Source: Nonomuraea harbinensis (lineage in GTDB: Bacteria; Actinomycetota; Actinomycetes; Streptosporangiales; Streptosporangiaceae). Taken from it: 64,000 bases of DNA. A program made the translations under genes and the position numbers. The notes under the pieces are model-generated. The model had not been told where the DNA came from and did not search any database. It saw only the letters and a list, made by a program, of their open reading frames with translations. Positions 1-8,476 of the stretch are shown here, piece after piece (within the stretch, counting starts at the first letter, position 1; every line of letters begins with the position of its first letter). The DNA lies in the NCBI RefSeq assembly GCF_019396385.1, contig NZ_JAHKRN010000010.1, positions 150,665 to 214,664 of the forward strand, in the 5' to 3' direction.

Positions 1-753
1 GTGGCCGGCGTCACCAAGAGCTACGGCCACGTGCAGGCGCTGCGCGGCGTCGATCTCCAGGTTCGGCCCCGCGAGGTGCACGCCCTGGTGGGCGACAACG
101 GCGCCGGCAAGTCCACCCTCATGAAGATCATCGCCGGCGCGGTGTCGCCCGACTCCGGCACCATCGCGGTCGACGGCCGCCCGGTGACCTTCGCCAGGCC
201 CGCCGACGCGCAGGCGGCCGGGATCGAGACGGTCTACCAGGACCTGGCGCTCGCGCCCACGCTGACCGCCGGCGAGAACCTGTACCTGGGCCGCGAGGTG
301 CTCAAGCCGGGGCTGCTGGGCCGGCTGGGCTTCGTCGACCGCGCCGCCATGAACCGGTCGGCCGAGCGGCAGCTGTCGACGCTGGGCGCCAAGCTGCAGT
401 CGCTGGCCTCGGAGGTCGGCTCGCTGTCCGGCGGCCAGAAGCAGGCGGTCGCGGTGGCCCGCGCCTCGCTGTGGGGCAGCGCCCTCATCATGCTCGACGA
501 GCCCACCGCGGCGCTCGGCGTCTCCCAGACCGAGTTCGTGCTCAAGCTGGTCGAGCAGCTGCGCGACGAGCGGGGCCTGTCGGTGCTGCTCATCTCGCAC
601 AGCATGCCGGACGTCTTCAGGGTCGCCGACCGGGTCACGGTGCTGCGCCTGGGCCAGACCGTGCTGACCGAGGAGATCTCGGCCCTGTCGACCAACGACC
701 TCATCGCCGCCATGACCGGCGCGGGAATTCCAGCGGGTGGACCGACGACATGA
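1..753 (+). CDS. Sugar-type ABC importer ATPase, 5'-truncated
   Basis: Energises uptake of a small, probably sugar-like solute, working with the following permease and binding protein on the cytoplasmic side of the membrane. Visible are Walker A GDNGAGKST (31-39), the LSGGQ signature (142-146) and Walker B ending LDEP (165-168). Only one ATPase domain is present, as in FrcA-type proteins rather than the doubled RbsA type. The GTG at base 1 is probably an internal Val codon, because family members normally carry roughly 5-15 residues before the VTKSYG segment. The true start then lies upstream of the window. The stop overlaps the permease start (ATGA), which suggests translational coupling. 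Substrate unknown. Confidence 0.9.
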   Translation: MAGVTKSYGHVQALRGVDLQVRPREVHALVGDNGAGKSTLMKIIAGAVSPDSGTIAVDGRPVTFARPADAQAAGIETVYQDLALAPTLTAGENLYLGREVLKPGLLGRLGFVDRAAMNRSAERQLSTLGAKLQSLASEVGSLSGGQKQAVAVARASLWGSALIMLDEPTAALGVSQTEFVLKLVEQLRDERGLSVLLISHSMPDVFRVADRVTVLRLGQTVLTEEISALSTNDLIAAMTGAGIPAGGPTT

Positions 754-1799
754 GCACGATCACGCGCCCCGGCGTCAAAGCGGGGCCTTCGCTCACCGCG
801 CGGCTGCTGGCCAGCCAGCGCTTCTCCAACCTGACGATCTTCGGACTGCTGGTCGCGATCATCGTGTTCTTCACGGTGGTCACCCCGTCCGGGACGTTCT
901 TCTCGAACTACAACCTGACCAGCATCGCGCTGGCCGGGTCCCAGTTGCTGATCCTCTCGGCCGGCGTCACCTTCCTGCTCATCGCGGCCGGGCTCGATCT
1001 GTCGGTCGGCGCGGTGGTGGTCTTCTCCTCGGTTCTGGCCGCCAAGCTGATGCTGGGCCTGACCTCGGGCCTGGCCGGCACCGCCCAGGGCGGCGCGGAG
1101 CTGTGGCTGCCGATCCTGGCCGGCGTCGGGGCGGGTGTCGTCACCGGCGCGGCCTGGGGCCTGGTCAACGGCATGCTGGTGGTGAAATCGAAGATCCCGT
1201 CCTTCATCGTGACGCTGGCGACCAGCACGATCATCCTCGGCCTGGCCCAGGTCTGGACCGGCGGCATGAACGTCAGCGGGGTGCCGCAGGCGCTCACCGA
1301 CGCCTTCGGCATGGGCACGCTGCTCGGCGTCCCGTGGCCGGTCGTGACCGCCGCCGCGGTCACCGGCCTGCTGTGGGTCGTGCTCGCCCGTACCCGGTTC
1401 GGCCTGCGCACGTACGCGATCGGCGCCAACCCCGAGGCGGCCCGCAGGGCCGGCATCAACGTCGACCGGCACCTGCTGGCGATCTACTGCATGGTCGGCC
1501 TGCTGGCCGGGCTGGTCGGGATGATCGACATCTCCCGCTTCTCCACCGCCTCGGTCTCCGGGTACGCGAACATCGCGCTGCAGAGCATCACCGCGGTCAT
1601 CATCGGCGGCACCTCACTGTGGGGCGGCCGCGGCAAGATGTCCGGCACGGTCGTCGGCGCCTTCATCCCCGCGACCCTCACCAGCGGGTTCGTGATCATG
1701 AACCTGCAGCCGTTCTGGCAGAACGTCGCGGTCGGCTGCGTCCTCATCTTCGCCGTCTTCGTCGACCAGTACCGCAGACGGGCGATGAACGTCACCTGA
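750..1799 (+). CDS. RbsC-family ABC transporter permease
   Basis: Membrane channel of the importer, 349 aa and strongly hydrophobic. The family motif GLDLSVGA lies near residues 81-88, and a GGTSLWGG segment occurs toward the C terminus, both typical of the ribose/xylose/AI-2 permease family (BPD_transp_2). The ATG sits inside the stop of the ATPase gene, so the two are read as one operon. The substrate-binding lipoprotein follows after 57 bp. The solute cannot be told from the permease; the hydantoinase-like genes downstream suggest something other than a plain sugar. Confidence 0.92.
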   Translation: MSTITRPGVKAGPSLTARLLASQRFSNLTIFGLLVAIIVFFTVVTPSGTFFSNYNLTSIALAGSQLLILSAGVTFLLIAAGLDLSVGAVVVFSSVLAAKLMLGLTSGLAGTAQGGAELWLPILAGVGAGVVTGAAWGLVNGMLVVKSKIPSFIVTLATSTIILGLAQVWTGGMNVSGVPQALTDAFGMGTLLGVPWPVVTAAAVTGLLWVVLARTRFGLRTYAIGANPEAARRAGINVDRHLLAIYCMVGLLAGLVGMIDISRFSTASVSGYANIALQSITAVIIGGTSLWGGRGKMSGTVVGAFIPATLTSGFVIMNLQPFWQNVAVGCVLIFAVFVDQYRRRAMNVT

Positions 1800-1856
1800 A
1801 CACCCGGCTCAACCCCCCTGCCTGGCCCAGAGCCGGCGAATGAGAGGAACTCCATC

Positions 1857-2861
1857 ATGTTGCGGAATATCAAGAAGGTCGCCGTACTGGCACTGGCCGG
1901 CCTGACCCTGGCCGCGTGCGCCACCGAGGCGCCGGAGACCGCCGCGAAGGCGGGCGGCACGGACGGCGCGGGCGCCAAGCCGCGGGTCGTCATGCTGCTC
2001 AACGACCAGTTCGACCCCTACTACCTGACGCTGGCCAAGGGCGCCGAGGAGAAGGCGGCGGAGCTCGGCGTCGAATTCTCCTGGCAGGCTCCGACCACGC
2101 TCGACGTGGCCGCCCAGACCCAGTTGCTGCAGTCGATCGCGGCCACCAAGCCGGACGGCATCATCATGTCGGCCCTCGACGCCAAGGCGATGTCGGCCCC
2201 GATGCGGCAGGTGAACGAGCAGGGCATCCCGATCGTCACCGTCGACGCCGACGTGGAGGACCAGGACGCCCGGCTGGCGACCTTCAAGTCCGACGGCGTC
2301 GTCAGCGGCGAGATGGCCGCCGACACCGCGAACGAGCTGCTCGCGGGCACCGGGAAGGTGGGCTACGTCGGCTACATCCCGGGCATCCAGAGCGTGGACA
2401 TCCGGCTCAAGGGCTGGCAGGAGCAGCTGAAGAAGCACGCCGGCCTGGAGAACAGCGGCGAGGAGTACGCCGGCGCCGACATCTCCGAGAACGTCGCCAA
2501 GACCTCGGCCCTGATCTCCAGGGTGCCCGACCTGAAGGCCGTCTTCGCCTCCTGGACCAACGCCGCCATCGGCGCGGCCAAGGCGGTGCAGCAGGCGGGC
2601 AAGACCGGCGACATCAAGGTCGTCGGCGTGGACGCCTCCCCCGACCAGGTCGACCTGCTGCGCCAGGGCCTGGTCGACGCGCTGGTCGTGCAGAAGCCGT
2701 ACGACATGGGCAAGGACGCGGTCGAGGCGCTGACCGCGTACACCAAGGACGGCACCCGCCCGCAGGGCGAGAAGCTCTACGACTTCGTCGTGGCGACGAA
2801 GGACAACCTCGACACCCCCGAGATCAGCCAGTACCTGTACGTCAAGCCGGAAGGGAAGTGA
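1857..2861 (+). CDS. Periplasmic-binding-type sugar ABC lipoprotein
   Basis: Extracellular solute receptor of the same importer, 334 aa. It has a lipoprotein signal with a charged start (LRNIKK), a hydrophobic core and lipobox LAAC with acceptor Cys21, so it should be anchored to the outer membrane face. The rest is a type-1 periplasmic-binding fold (RbsB/Peripla_BP_4) with the usual segments around VVMLLNDQFDPYY and VVGVDASPDQ. A GAGAGGAA-like ribosome site precedes the ATG by about 7 bases. Only 3 bp separate its stop from hyuA, which ties transport directly to the hydantoinase genes. Confidence 0.9.
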   Translation: MLRNIKKVAVLALAGLTLAACATEAPETAAKAGGTDGAGAKPRVVMLLNDQFDPYYLTLAKGAEEKAAELGVEFSWQAPTTLDVAAQTQLLQSIAATKPDGIIMSALDAKAMSAPMRQVNEQGIPIVTVDADVEDQDARLATFKSDGVVSGEMAADTANELLAGTGKVGYVGYIPGIQSVDIRLKGWQEQLKKHAGLENSGEEYAGADISENVAKTSALISRVPDLKAVFASWTNAAIGAAKAVQQAGKTGDIKVVGVDASPDQVDLLRQGLVDALVVQKPYDMGKDAVEALTAYTKDGTRPQGEKLYDFVVATKDNLDTPEISQYLYVKPEGK

Positions 2862-2864
2862 GCG

Positions 2865-4916
2865 ATGGCCAGGCTGGGAATCGACGTCGGCGGCACCTTC
2901 ACCGACGTCGTCGTCCTGCACGAGGACGGCCGCCGGGTCGTCGAGAAGGTGCCGAGCACGCCGCATGACGCCTCGATCGGCATCCTCGACGGCATCGCCC
3001 AGATCCGCCGCACCCGCGGCGTGGACGTCGCGGCGCTGGACACCTTCAGCCACGGCTCCACGGTGGCGACCAACGCCCTGCTGGAGTCCAAGCTGCCCCG
3101 CACCGCGCTGGTGGTCACCCGCGGCTTCCGCGACGTGCTGGAGATCGGCACCCAGCTCCGCGGCGACCTGTTCGACCTGCGGGTCGCCAAGCCCCGCCCG
3201 TACGTGCCCCGGTCCCTCGTCTTCGAGGCCACCGAGCGCGTGGACCGGCTGGGCGAGGTGGTGACACCGCTGACCGGCGCCGAGATCGCGCGCCTGGTCG
3301 AGGAGGTACGGGCCGCGGACGTCGAGGCGTGCGCCATCACCTTCCTGTTCGGGTTCCGCAACGAGGAGCACGAGCGGCGGCTCGCCGCGGCGCTCAGGGA
3401 AGCGATGCCGGAGCTCTCCGTGGCGGTCGGCTGCGAGGTCGCGCCGGAGATCAAGGAGTATCCGCGCGCCTGCACGACCGTGGTGAGCGCCGCGCTGCGG
3501 CCCCTGGTCGCCCGTTACATGTCCGGCATCCTGAGCGGTCTGGAGCCGGCCGGGGTCACCTGTCCGACCTTCATCATGCAGTCGAACGGCGGCGTGATGA
3601 AGGCGGAGGAGGCCGCCGCGAACGCGCACCGCATGGTGCTCTCGGGGCCCGCCGCCGGGGTCCTGGCCGCCACCCAGGTGGCCAGGCAGTCGGCGTACCC
3701 GAACCAGATCACGTTCGACATGGGCGGCACCTCCACCGACATCTGCCTGATCCACGAGGGCCGGGCCAGGGTCGAGCGGGAGAGCGTGTTCGAGGGGCGG
3801 CCCATGCTGGTGCCCCAGTTCGACATCCACACCATCGGCTCGGGCGGCGGCTCCCTGGCGAGCGTCGACGAGGCCGGCGGGCTGCGCGTCGGGCCCGAGA
3901 GCGCCGGCGCGATGCCCGGCCCCGCCTGCTACGGCCGGGGCGGGACGCGTCCCACCACCACGGACGCGCACCTGGTGCTGGGCCGGATCGACCCGGCGGC
4001 GTTCCTCGGCGGCGAGATGCCCCTGGACGTGGAGGCGGCCAGGCGGGCGGTGAAGACGCACGTGGCCGACCCGCTCGGCGTGGACGTCGACACCGCGGCC
4101 ATCGGCATCCTCGACGTGGCCGACGCGATCATGGCCCGGGGCGTCCGCGTGGTCAGCGTCAACCGCGGCCACGACCCGCGCGACTTCTACCTGCTGCCGT
4201 TCGGCGGCGCCGGGCCGATGCACGCGCTCAGCGTCGGCGCCCTGGTGGACGTCGGCGGCGTGCTGATCCCGCCGAGCCCCGGCACGTTCTCGGCGGTCGG
4301 CCTGGCCGGCTCCGACATCAAGTACACGTTCGCCCGGGTGGTCGACGCCGGCGTCGGCGACGTGCCGGCGGAGGACGTCGAGGCCCTGTACCAGGGCATG
4401 GTCGAGACGGCCGCCGAGCGGTTCGCCGGCACCGGCGTCAAGCGCGTGGACCACGTGCGGCTGGCCCGGTTCCGCTACGCCTGGCAGGACAACGACGTCG
4501 AGGTGCTCATCGACGCCCCGGAACTCGACGCCGGCGCGCTGGCGGACGCGGTCAAGCGCTTCCACGAGCAGCACCGGTTCGAGTTCGGTCACAGCAACCC
4601 CGAGGAGCGGGTGGAGCTGGTGGCCGTCGGCCTGGAGGCGTACGGGATCCTGGACCACGGCCCCGGCGTCCCGGCCCGTACGGACGAGGCGGGCGGCGAG
4701 CCCGCCCGCCACCGCGAGGTCTACTTCAAGGGCCCCGGCCGGATGCGGACCCCGGTGTACGAGCGCGGCGCGCTGGCGCCGGGCACCGTGCTGCGCGGCC
4801 CGGCGATCGTCGAGGAGCGGGAGGCCACCACGGTGGTCGTCCCCGGCACCACGCTCCGGGTCGACGACGACCTCAACCTGGTCATCACCTACGACAAGCC
4901 CGGCGAGGAGGCATGA
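2865..4916 (+). CDS. hyuA: Hydantoinase/oxoprolinase family protein, subunit A
   Basis: Predicted ATP-dependent amidohydrolase or carboxylase subunit of the N-methylhydantoinase A / 5-oxoprolinase / acetone carboxylase family, 683 aa. The N-terminal phosphate-binding motif GIDVGGTFTD is at residues 5-14, and a second actin-fold motif DMGGTSTD is near 284-291. The N-terminal Hydant_A_N, central hydantoinase A and C-terminal domains all appear complete. The gene overlaps the B subunit by 4 bp (ATGA), the usual arrangement for the two-subunit enzyme. The family acts on cyclic amides such as hydantoins and oxoproline, or on ketones by carboxylation, and the substrate here cannot be assigned. Confidence 0.9.
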   Translation: MARLGIDVGGTFTDVVVLHEDGRRVVEKVPSTPHDASIGILDGIAQIRRTRGVDVAALDTFSHGSTVATNALLESKLPRTALVVTRGFRDVLEIGTQLRGDLFDLRVAKPRPYVPRSLVFEATERVDRLGEVVTPLTGAEIARLVEEVRAADVEACAITFLFGFRNEEHERRLAAALREAMPELSVAVGCEVAPEIKEYPRACTTVVSAALRPLVARYMSGILSGLEPAGVTCPTFIMQSNGGVMKAEEAAANAHRMVLSGPAAGVLAATQVARQSAYPNQITFDMGGTSTDICLIHEGRARVERESVFEGRPMLVPQFDIHTIGSGGGSLASVDEAGGLRVGPESAGAMPGPACYGRGGTRPTTTDAHLVLGRIDPAAFLGGEMPLDVEAARRAVKTHVADPLGVDVDTAAIGILDVADAIMARGVRVVSVNRGHDPRDFYLLPFGGAGPMHALSVGALVDVGGVLIPPSPGTFSAVGLAGSDIKYTFARVVDAGVGDVPAEDVEALYQGMVETAAERFAGTGVKRVDHVRLARFRYAWQDNDVEVLIDAPELDAGALADAVKRFHEQHRFEFGHSNPEERVELVAVGLEAYGILDHGPGVPARTDEAGGEPARHREVYFKGPGRMRTPVYERGALAPGTVLRGPAIVEEREATTVVVPGTTLRVDDDLNLVITYDKPGEEA

Positions 4917-6604
4917 TGACGCCGCGCGAGAACGGCGCCGACCCGATCACCACCGAGGTCGTCCGGCATGCGCTGGAGACCATCGCCGAGGAGATGGGCA
5001 CCGCGCTGCGCCGCACCGCGCTCAGCGTGGTGGTCAAGGACATGCGCGACTACTCCTGCGCGCTGTTCGACGCCCGGGGGCGGATGCTCGCCGCCGCGCT
5101 CGACATCCCGAGCCTGCTCGCGTCCATGGCACCGGCACTGCGCGCCTGCCTGGACAAGTGGGGTGAGGACATCCATCCCGGGGACGTCTTCATCAACAAC
5201 CATCCCTACCTGGGCGCCTGCCAGACCAACGACATCAACATCTTCGTCCCGGTCTTCGACGCCGCCGCGACGCTCGTCGGGTTCACCGGCGTCATCGCCC
5301 ACCACGCCGACTGGGGCGGGCGCACCCCCGGCACGGCCGCGGCCCGGTCGGAGTCGGCGTACGAGGAGGGCGTGCTCCTCCCGGCGCTGAAGGTGGAGGT
5401 CAAGGGGGTTCCCGAGCGGGGCCTGCTGGACATCATCACCGCCAACACCCGTCACCCGGCCCAGAACCACGGCGACCTGCGGGCGCAGATCGCGGCGGCC
5501 CGCTCCGGCGCCGGCCGGTTCGCGGGCCTGGCCGGGAAGTTCGGCACCGGCCTGCTGCTCGACACGTTCGAGGAGCTGTTCGCCTACACCGTGCGGCGGA
5601 CCCGCGCGGAGATCGCCAAGCTTCCGGACGGCGACTACACGGCGGAGGGCTGCCTGGACAACGACGGGCTCGACCTCGACGCCCCGGTGAGGATGGTCGT
5701 CAAGGCGGTGATCTCGGGCGAGGAGATCCACTTCGACTTCACCGGCTCCGACCCGCAGATGCGCGGCGGGATGAACATCCCCGACTCGACCCTGCGCTCC
5801 GTGGTGCACTATGCGGTGAAGTGCCTGATGCCCTCCGACGTGCCGTTCAACGAGGGCTCGCTGGATCCGGTCTCCTTCCACGCGCCCCGCGGCACTGCGG
5901 TCAACCCCGAGTTCCCCGCCGCGGTCGGGGACCGGCACCTGGCCTCGCAGCGCCTGGCGTCCATCGTCACCCGGGCGCTGGCCGCGGCGGCGCCGCACCG
6001 CGCGTCCGCGGAGTGGTTCGTGGGCTGGCCGGTGCTCATCTGCGAGTCCCGCTCCCCCAAGTCGGGAGACGGCGTGGTCCTGCTGGCCAACGTCGCCGGC
6101 GGCGCGGGCGCCTGCGTGGACCACGACGGCGCCGACGCCCTCGACGTGCACATGGCCAACTGCCAGCTGATCCCGGCCGAGGTGATCGAGTCCTCCTACG
6201 AGCTGCGGGTGGAGCGGTACGCGCTCATCCCCGACTCGGGGGGCGCCGGCCGTCACCGGGGCGGGCTCGGCATCCGGGCCGACTACCGCAACATCTCCAG
6301 CGAGCCGCTGGGCTTCCTGTCGGAGGCCGAGCAGACCCGGCCGGAGTTCGCGCCGCAGGGGCTGACCGGCGGCCGGCCGGGGATGCCCGCGTCGCTGGCG
6401 CTGATCCACGAGGACGGCACCGAGACCGCGCTCCCCTCCAAGGGCCAGGGCTCGGCCCTGCCGGGTGAGATCGTCAGCCTGCGCGCGGGCGGCGGCGGCG
6501 GTTACGGCGACCCGGCCGAGCGCCCGGCCGAGCTGGTCGAGGCCGACCTCAGGGACGGCCGGATCACCGCGGCGGGCGCGGCCGCCTACGAGAGGACGCG
6601 CTGA
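4913..6604 (+). CDS. hyuB: Hydantoinase/oxoprolinase family protein, subunit B
   Basis: Partner of the preceding A subunit, 563 aa, full-length for Hydantoinase_B. Family segments are present: an N-terminal DPITTEVVRHALETIAEEM region, the D-x-F-INNHPYLG metal-site region and a C-terminal glycine-rich GGGGGYGDP end. The start is ATG 4913 inside the hyuA stop; an in-frame ATG at 4916 gives a product one residue shorter. The VOC gene begins two bases after its stop codon, so the transporter, hydantoinase and VOC genes form one transcription unit. Cyclic-imide/amide opening or ketone carboxylation are both possible. Confidence 0.9.
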   Translation: MMTPRENGADPITTEVVRHALETIAEEMGTALRRTALSVVVKDMRDYSCALFDARGRMLAAALDIPSLLASMAPALRACLDKWGEDIHPGDVFINNHPYLGACQTNDINIFVPVFDAAATLVGFTGVIAHHADWGGRTPGTAAARSESAYEEGVLLPALKVEVKGVPERGLLDIITANTRHPAQNHGDLRAQIAAARSGAGRFAGLAGKFGTGLLLDTFEELFAYTVRRTRAEIAKLPDGDYTAEGCLDNDGLDLDAPVRMVVKAVISGEEIHFDFTGSDPQMRGGMNIPDSTLRSVVHYAVKCLMPSDVPFNEGSLDPVSFHAPRGTAVNPEFPAAVGDRHLASQRLASIVTRALAAAAPHRASAEWFVGWPVLICESRSPKSGDGVVLLANVAGGAGACVDHDGADALDVHMANCQLIPAEVIESSYELRVERYALIPDSGGAGRHRGGLGIRADYRNISSEPLGFLSEAEQTRPEFAPQGLTGGRPGMPASLALIHEDGTETALPSKGQGSALPGEIVSLRAGGGGGYGDPAERPAELVEADLRDGRITAAGAAAYERTR

Positions 6605-6605
6605 C

Positions 6606-7076
6606 ATGGCGGCCGGGTTCCTGGGCGTGGCGCACGTCGGGATCGTGGTCGACGACCTGGAGGAGGCCGTCGCGGCCACCACGCCCGTGGCCGGCGGGTG
6701 GAGCGACATCCTGGAGTGGGACACCGTGGTCCGCTTCCCCGACGGCTCGCGCGAGCAGCGTCCGGTACGGTTCGTCACCGCCGCGAGCGGGCCCGCCCAC
6801 GTCAAGATGATCGAGTCGGCCGAGGGCAGCGTCTGGGCCCCCACCGGCGGGGTGCAGCAGCTGCACCACCTCACCTACTGGGTGCCGGACATCGAGGAGG
6901 CCACGGCCGGGCTCCTGGCGACCGGCAGGTACCGCGTCGAGGCCGACGGGCTGGAGCCTGACGACAGCGTCCGGTTCCGCTACCTGCTCAACGACCTCGG
7001 CCTGCGGATCGAGCTCGGACTGCTGGCCAACAAGCCCGGCTTCGACAGCTGGGCGGCGGGCGGCGAGCACGCCTGA
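6606..7076 (+). CDS. VOC (glyoxalase/epimerase-like) metalloprotein
   Basis: Small 156-aa vicinal-oxygen-chelate protein. It shows the two beta-alpha-beta modules of the fold and likely metal ligands His10 (GVAHVGIVVDD), His87 or His88 (QLHHLTYW) and Glu136 (LRIELGL), the pattern of methylmalonyl-CoA epimerase-like enzymes. It is the last gene of the catabolic operon, with its ATG two bases after the hyuB stop. It is plausibly an epimerase or racemase that supplies the correct stereoisomer to the hydantoinase, comparable in role to hydantoin racemases but from a different family. That role is inference from position only. Confidence 0.8.
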   Translation: MAAGFLGVAHVGIVVDDLEEAVAATTPVAGGWSDILEWDTVVRFPDGSREQRPVRFVTAASGPAHVKMIESAEGSVWAPTGGVQQLHHLTYWVPDIEEATAGLLATGRYRVEADGLEPDDSVRFRYLLNDLGLRIELGLLANKPGFDSWAAGGEHA

Positions 7077-7084
7077 CCGCGCCC

Positions 7085-7114
7085 GGGGCCCGGCGGAGAT
7101 CTCCGCCGGGCCCC
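7085..7114. terminator. 30-bp perfect palindrome, bidirectional terminator
   Basis: A perfect inverted repeat centred on AGATCT between the convergent VOC and lacI genes. The RNA from either strand can fold into a very GC-rich hairpin. There is no T-tract, as is common for actinobacterial terminators. It would stop both transcripts. Confidence 0.75.
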
Positions 7115-7123
7115 CGCACGTTC

Positions 7124-8206
7124 TCAGACGGCCGCCACCGACTCGCGGACCAGGAACGACGTGGGCAGCTCGATGAGCTCGGGCGGGCCCTCGTCGCCGT
7201 TGAGCCGGTCGATGAGCTTGCGGGCCGCCCTGGCCCCGATCTCGTGCACCGGCTGCTCGATGACGGTGAGGGCGGGCCGGACCAGCGTGGTCCAGTCGAG
7301 GTTGTCGAAGCCCACGAACGACAGGTCACGCGGCATCTCGATGTCGAGCTCGCGCACGGCCTGGTAGGCGCCGAGCGTCATCATGTTGTCGGTGGTGACC
7401 AGGGCCGTCGGCCGGGCCGGCGAGGCCAGCAGGCGCCGGGTGGCCTCGGCCGCGCCCTCGACGTCGTAGCCGCCCGTCCGGCCGACCAGCGACGGGTCCA
7501 CCTCCACCCCGGCGTCGCGGTGGGCGCGCAGGTAGCCGAGCAGCCGGGCGGCGCTGGCGTTGATCTCCCCGCGCAGGCGGTCGAGCCCTGGACGGAGCAG
7601 CGTGGCCCAGTCGGCCTCGCGCTCGATGCGCAGCTCGGTCAGGATGCCGATGCGGCGGTGGCCGTGGCTCAGGAGGTAGGTCACGGCCTCCCGCATGGCC
7701 GCGACGTCGTCGACGGTGACCGCGTCGGCCCCGACGGCGCTGCTCGGCCGGTCGAAGAGCACCACGTGCTTGCCGTGCGACCGGACCGCCCGCAGGTGCT
7801 CGACGTCGCCGACGTCGGCGGTGGCGACGATCAGGCCGTCGACCTGCTTGTCGATCAGCAGGTTGACGGCCTCCCGCTCGCTGCGGACGTCCTCGTCGGT
7901 GTTGGTCAGCAGGATGCTGTAGCCCGACTTCCTGGCCTCGTCGGTGATGCCGCGCACCACGCCGGAGAAGAACGGGCTGCTGATGTCGGCGCACACCACG
8001 CCCAGGGTGTCGGTGCGCCGGGTCACCATGCTCCTGGCCACGCTGTTGGGCCGGTAGCCCAGGGTCTCGATCGCGTCGAGGACGCGCTTCCGCGTCGCCT
8101 CGCTGAACCGGCCGTAGTTGCCCAGCACGCGGCTCGCGGTGGAGGTGGACACCTTGGCCAGCCTTGCCACGTCGTGGATCGTCGGAGGCTGAGCGGATGA
8201 GGCCAT
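7124..8206 (-). CDS. LacI-family transcriptional regulator
   Basis: 360-aa repressor with an N-terminal LacI helix-turn-helix (IHDVARLAKVSTSTASRVL near residues 9-27) and a C-terminal type-1 periplasmic-binding-like effector domain. It is convergent with the ABC/hydantoinase operon and is the obvious candidate for its regulator. The effector should resemble the solute bound by the lipoprotein, since both carry the same fold. Start ATG 8206. Just upstream, a GAACGTTATC stretch contains the central CG and AACGTT core typical of LacI operators, so autoregulation is possible. The operon promoter itself lies outside the window. Confidence 0.92.
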   Translation of the reverse strand: MASSAQPPTIHDVARLAKVSTSTASRVLGNYGRFSEATRKRVLDAIETLGYRPNSVARSMVTRRTDTLGVVCADISSPFFSGVVRGITDEARKSGYSILLTNTDEDVRSEREAVNLLIDKQVDGLIVATADVGDVEHLRAVRSHGKHVVLFDRPSSAVGADAVTVDDVAAMREAVTYLLSHGHRRIGILTELRIEREADWATLLRPGLDRLRGEINASAARLLGYLRAHRDAGVEVDPSLVGRTGGYDVEGAAEATRRLLASPARPTALVTTDNMMTLGAYQAVRELDIEMPRDLSFVGFDNLDWTTLVRPALTVIEQPVHEIGARAARKLIDRLNGDEGPPELIELPTSFLVRESVAAV

Positions 8207-8238
8207 GAGGGAACGTTATCGCAGCTTGAGAGCCGGAG

Positions 8239-8260
8239 GCCACGGGCCGGAACCCGTGGC
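8239..8260 (-). terminator. Stem-loop after the 58-aa gene
   Basis: Perfect 8-bp stem (GCCACGGG with CCCGTGGC) and a 6-base loop. It lies 8 bases past the stop of the small minus-strand gene and upstream of lacI. It probably terminates the short transcript and insulates lacI. Confidence 0.55.
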
Positions 8261-8267
8261 ACTCCCG

Positions 8268-8444
8268 TCAGTCGTCGTCCTGGTCGGCCTCGTCCCACGC
8301 CTTGTTGCGCTCGGCCGCGCGCTGCAGCGCCCCGGCAGCCTCCTGCTCGGTCGCGTACGGGCCCATCCGGTCCTTGTTGGGGCAGCCCACGTCGGGCTCG
8401 ACCCGCATGTGCTTGAGGCAGAACCACCACTGGCCATCGGTCAT
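8268..8444 (-). CDS. 58-aa conserved small protein
   Basis: Short gene read directly from the minus strand: ATG at 8444, TGA at 8268-8270. The product begins MTDGQWWFCLKHM, contains a second Cys (VGCPNKDRMGPY) and ends in an acidic tail (DEADQDDD). The middle (ATEQEAAGALQRAAERNKAW) should form a helix. Two separated cysteines plus His suggest a small metal- or redox-active fold, but no function is known to me. It is divergent from map with 32 bp between the starts, an arrangement I recall as common in actinomycetes. Codon use is GC-ending like its neighbours, which supports real coding. Confidence 0.75.
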   Translation of the reverse strand: MTDGQWWFCLKHMRVEPDVGCPNKDRMGPYATEQEAAGALQRAAERNKAWDEADQDDD

Positions 8445-8476
8445 GAGGTCGATTCTGCCCCGTAGACTCAGGTTTC

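Noticed and set aside
1809..4712. 967-aa open frame on the minus strand opposite the binding-protein and hyuA genes
   Set aside because: It is a shadow frame of GC-rich coding DNA. The plus strand has recognisable protein families with correct motifs; the minus product is low-complexity His/Gly/Arg/Val-rich.
7085..7114. Long palindrome considered as a recombination or transposon end
   Set aside because: A single copy between two convergent genes with no target duplication is better explained as a bidirectional terminator.
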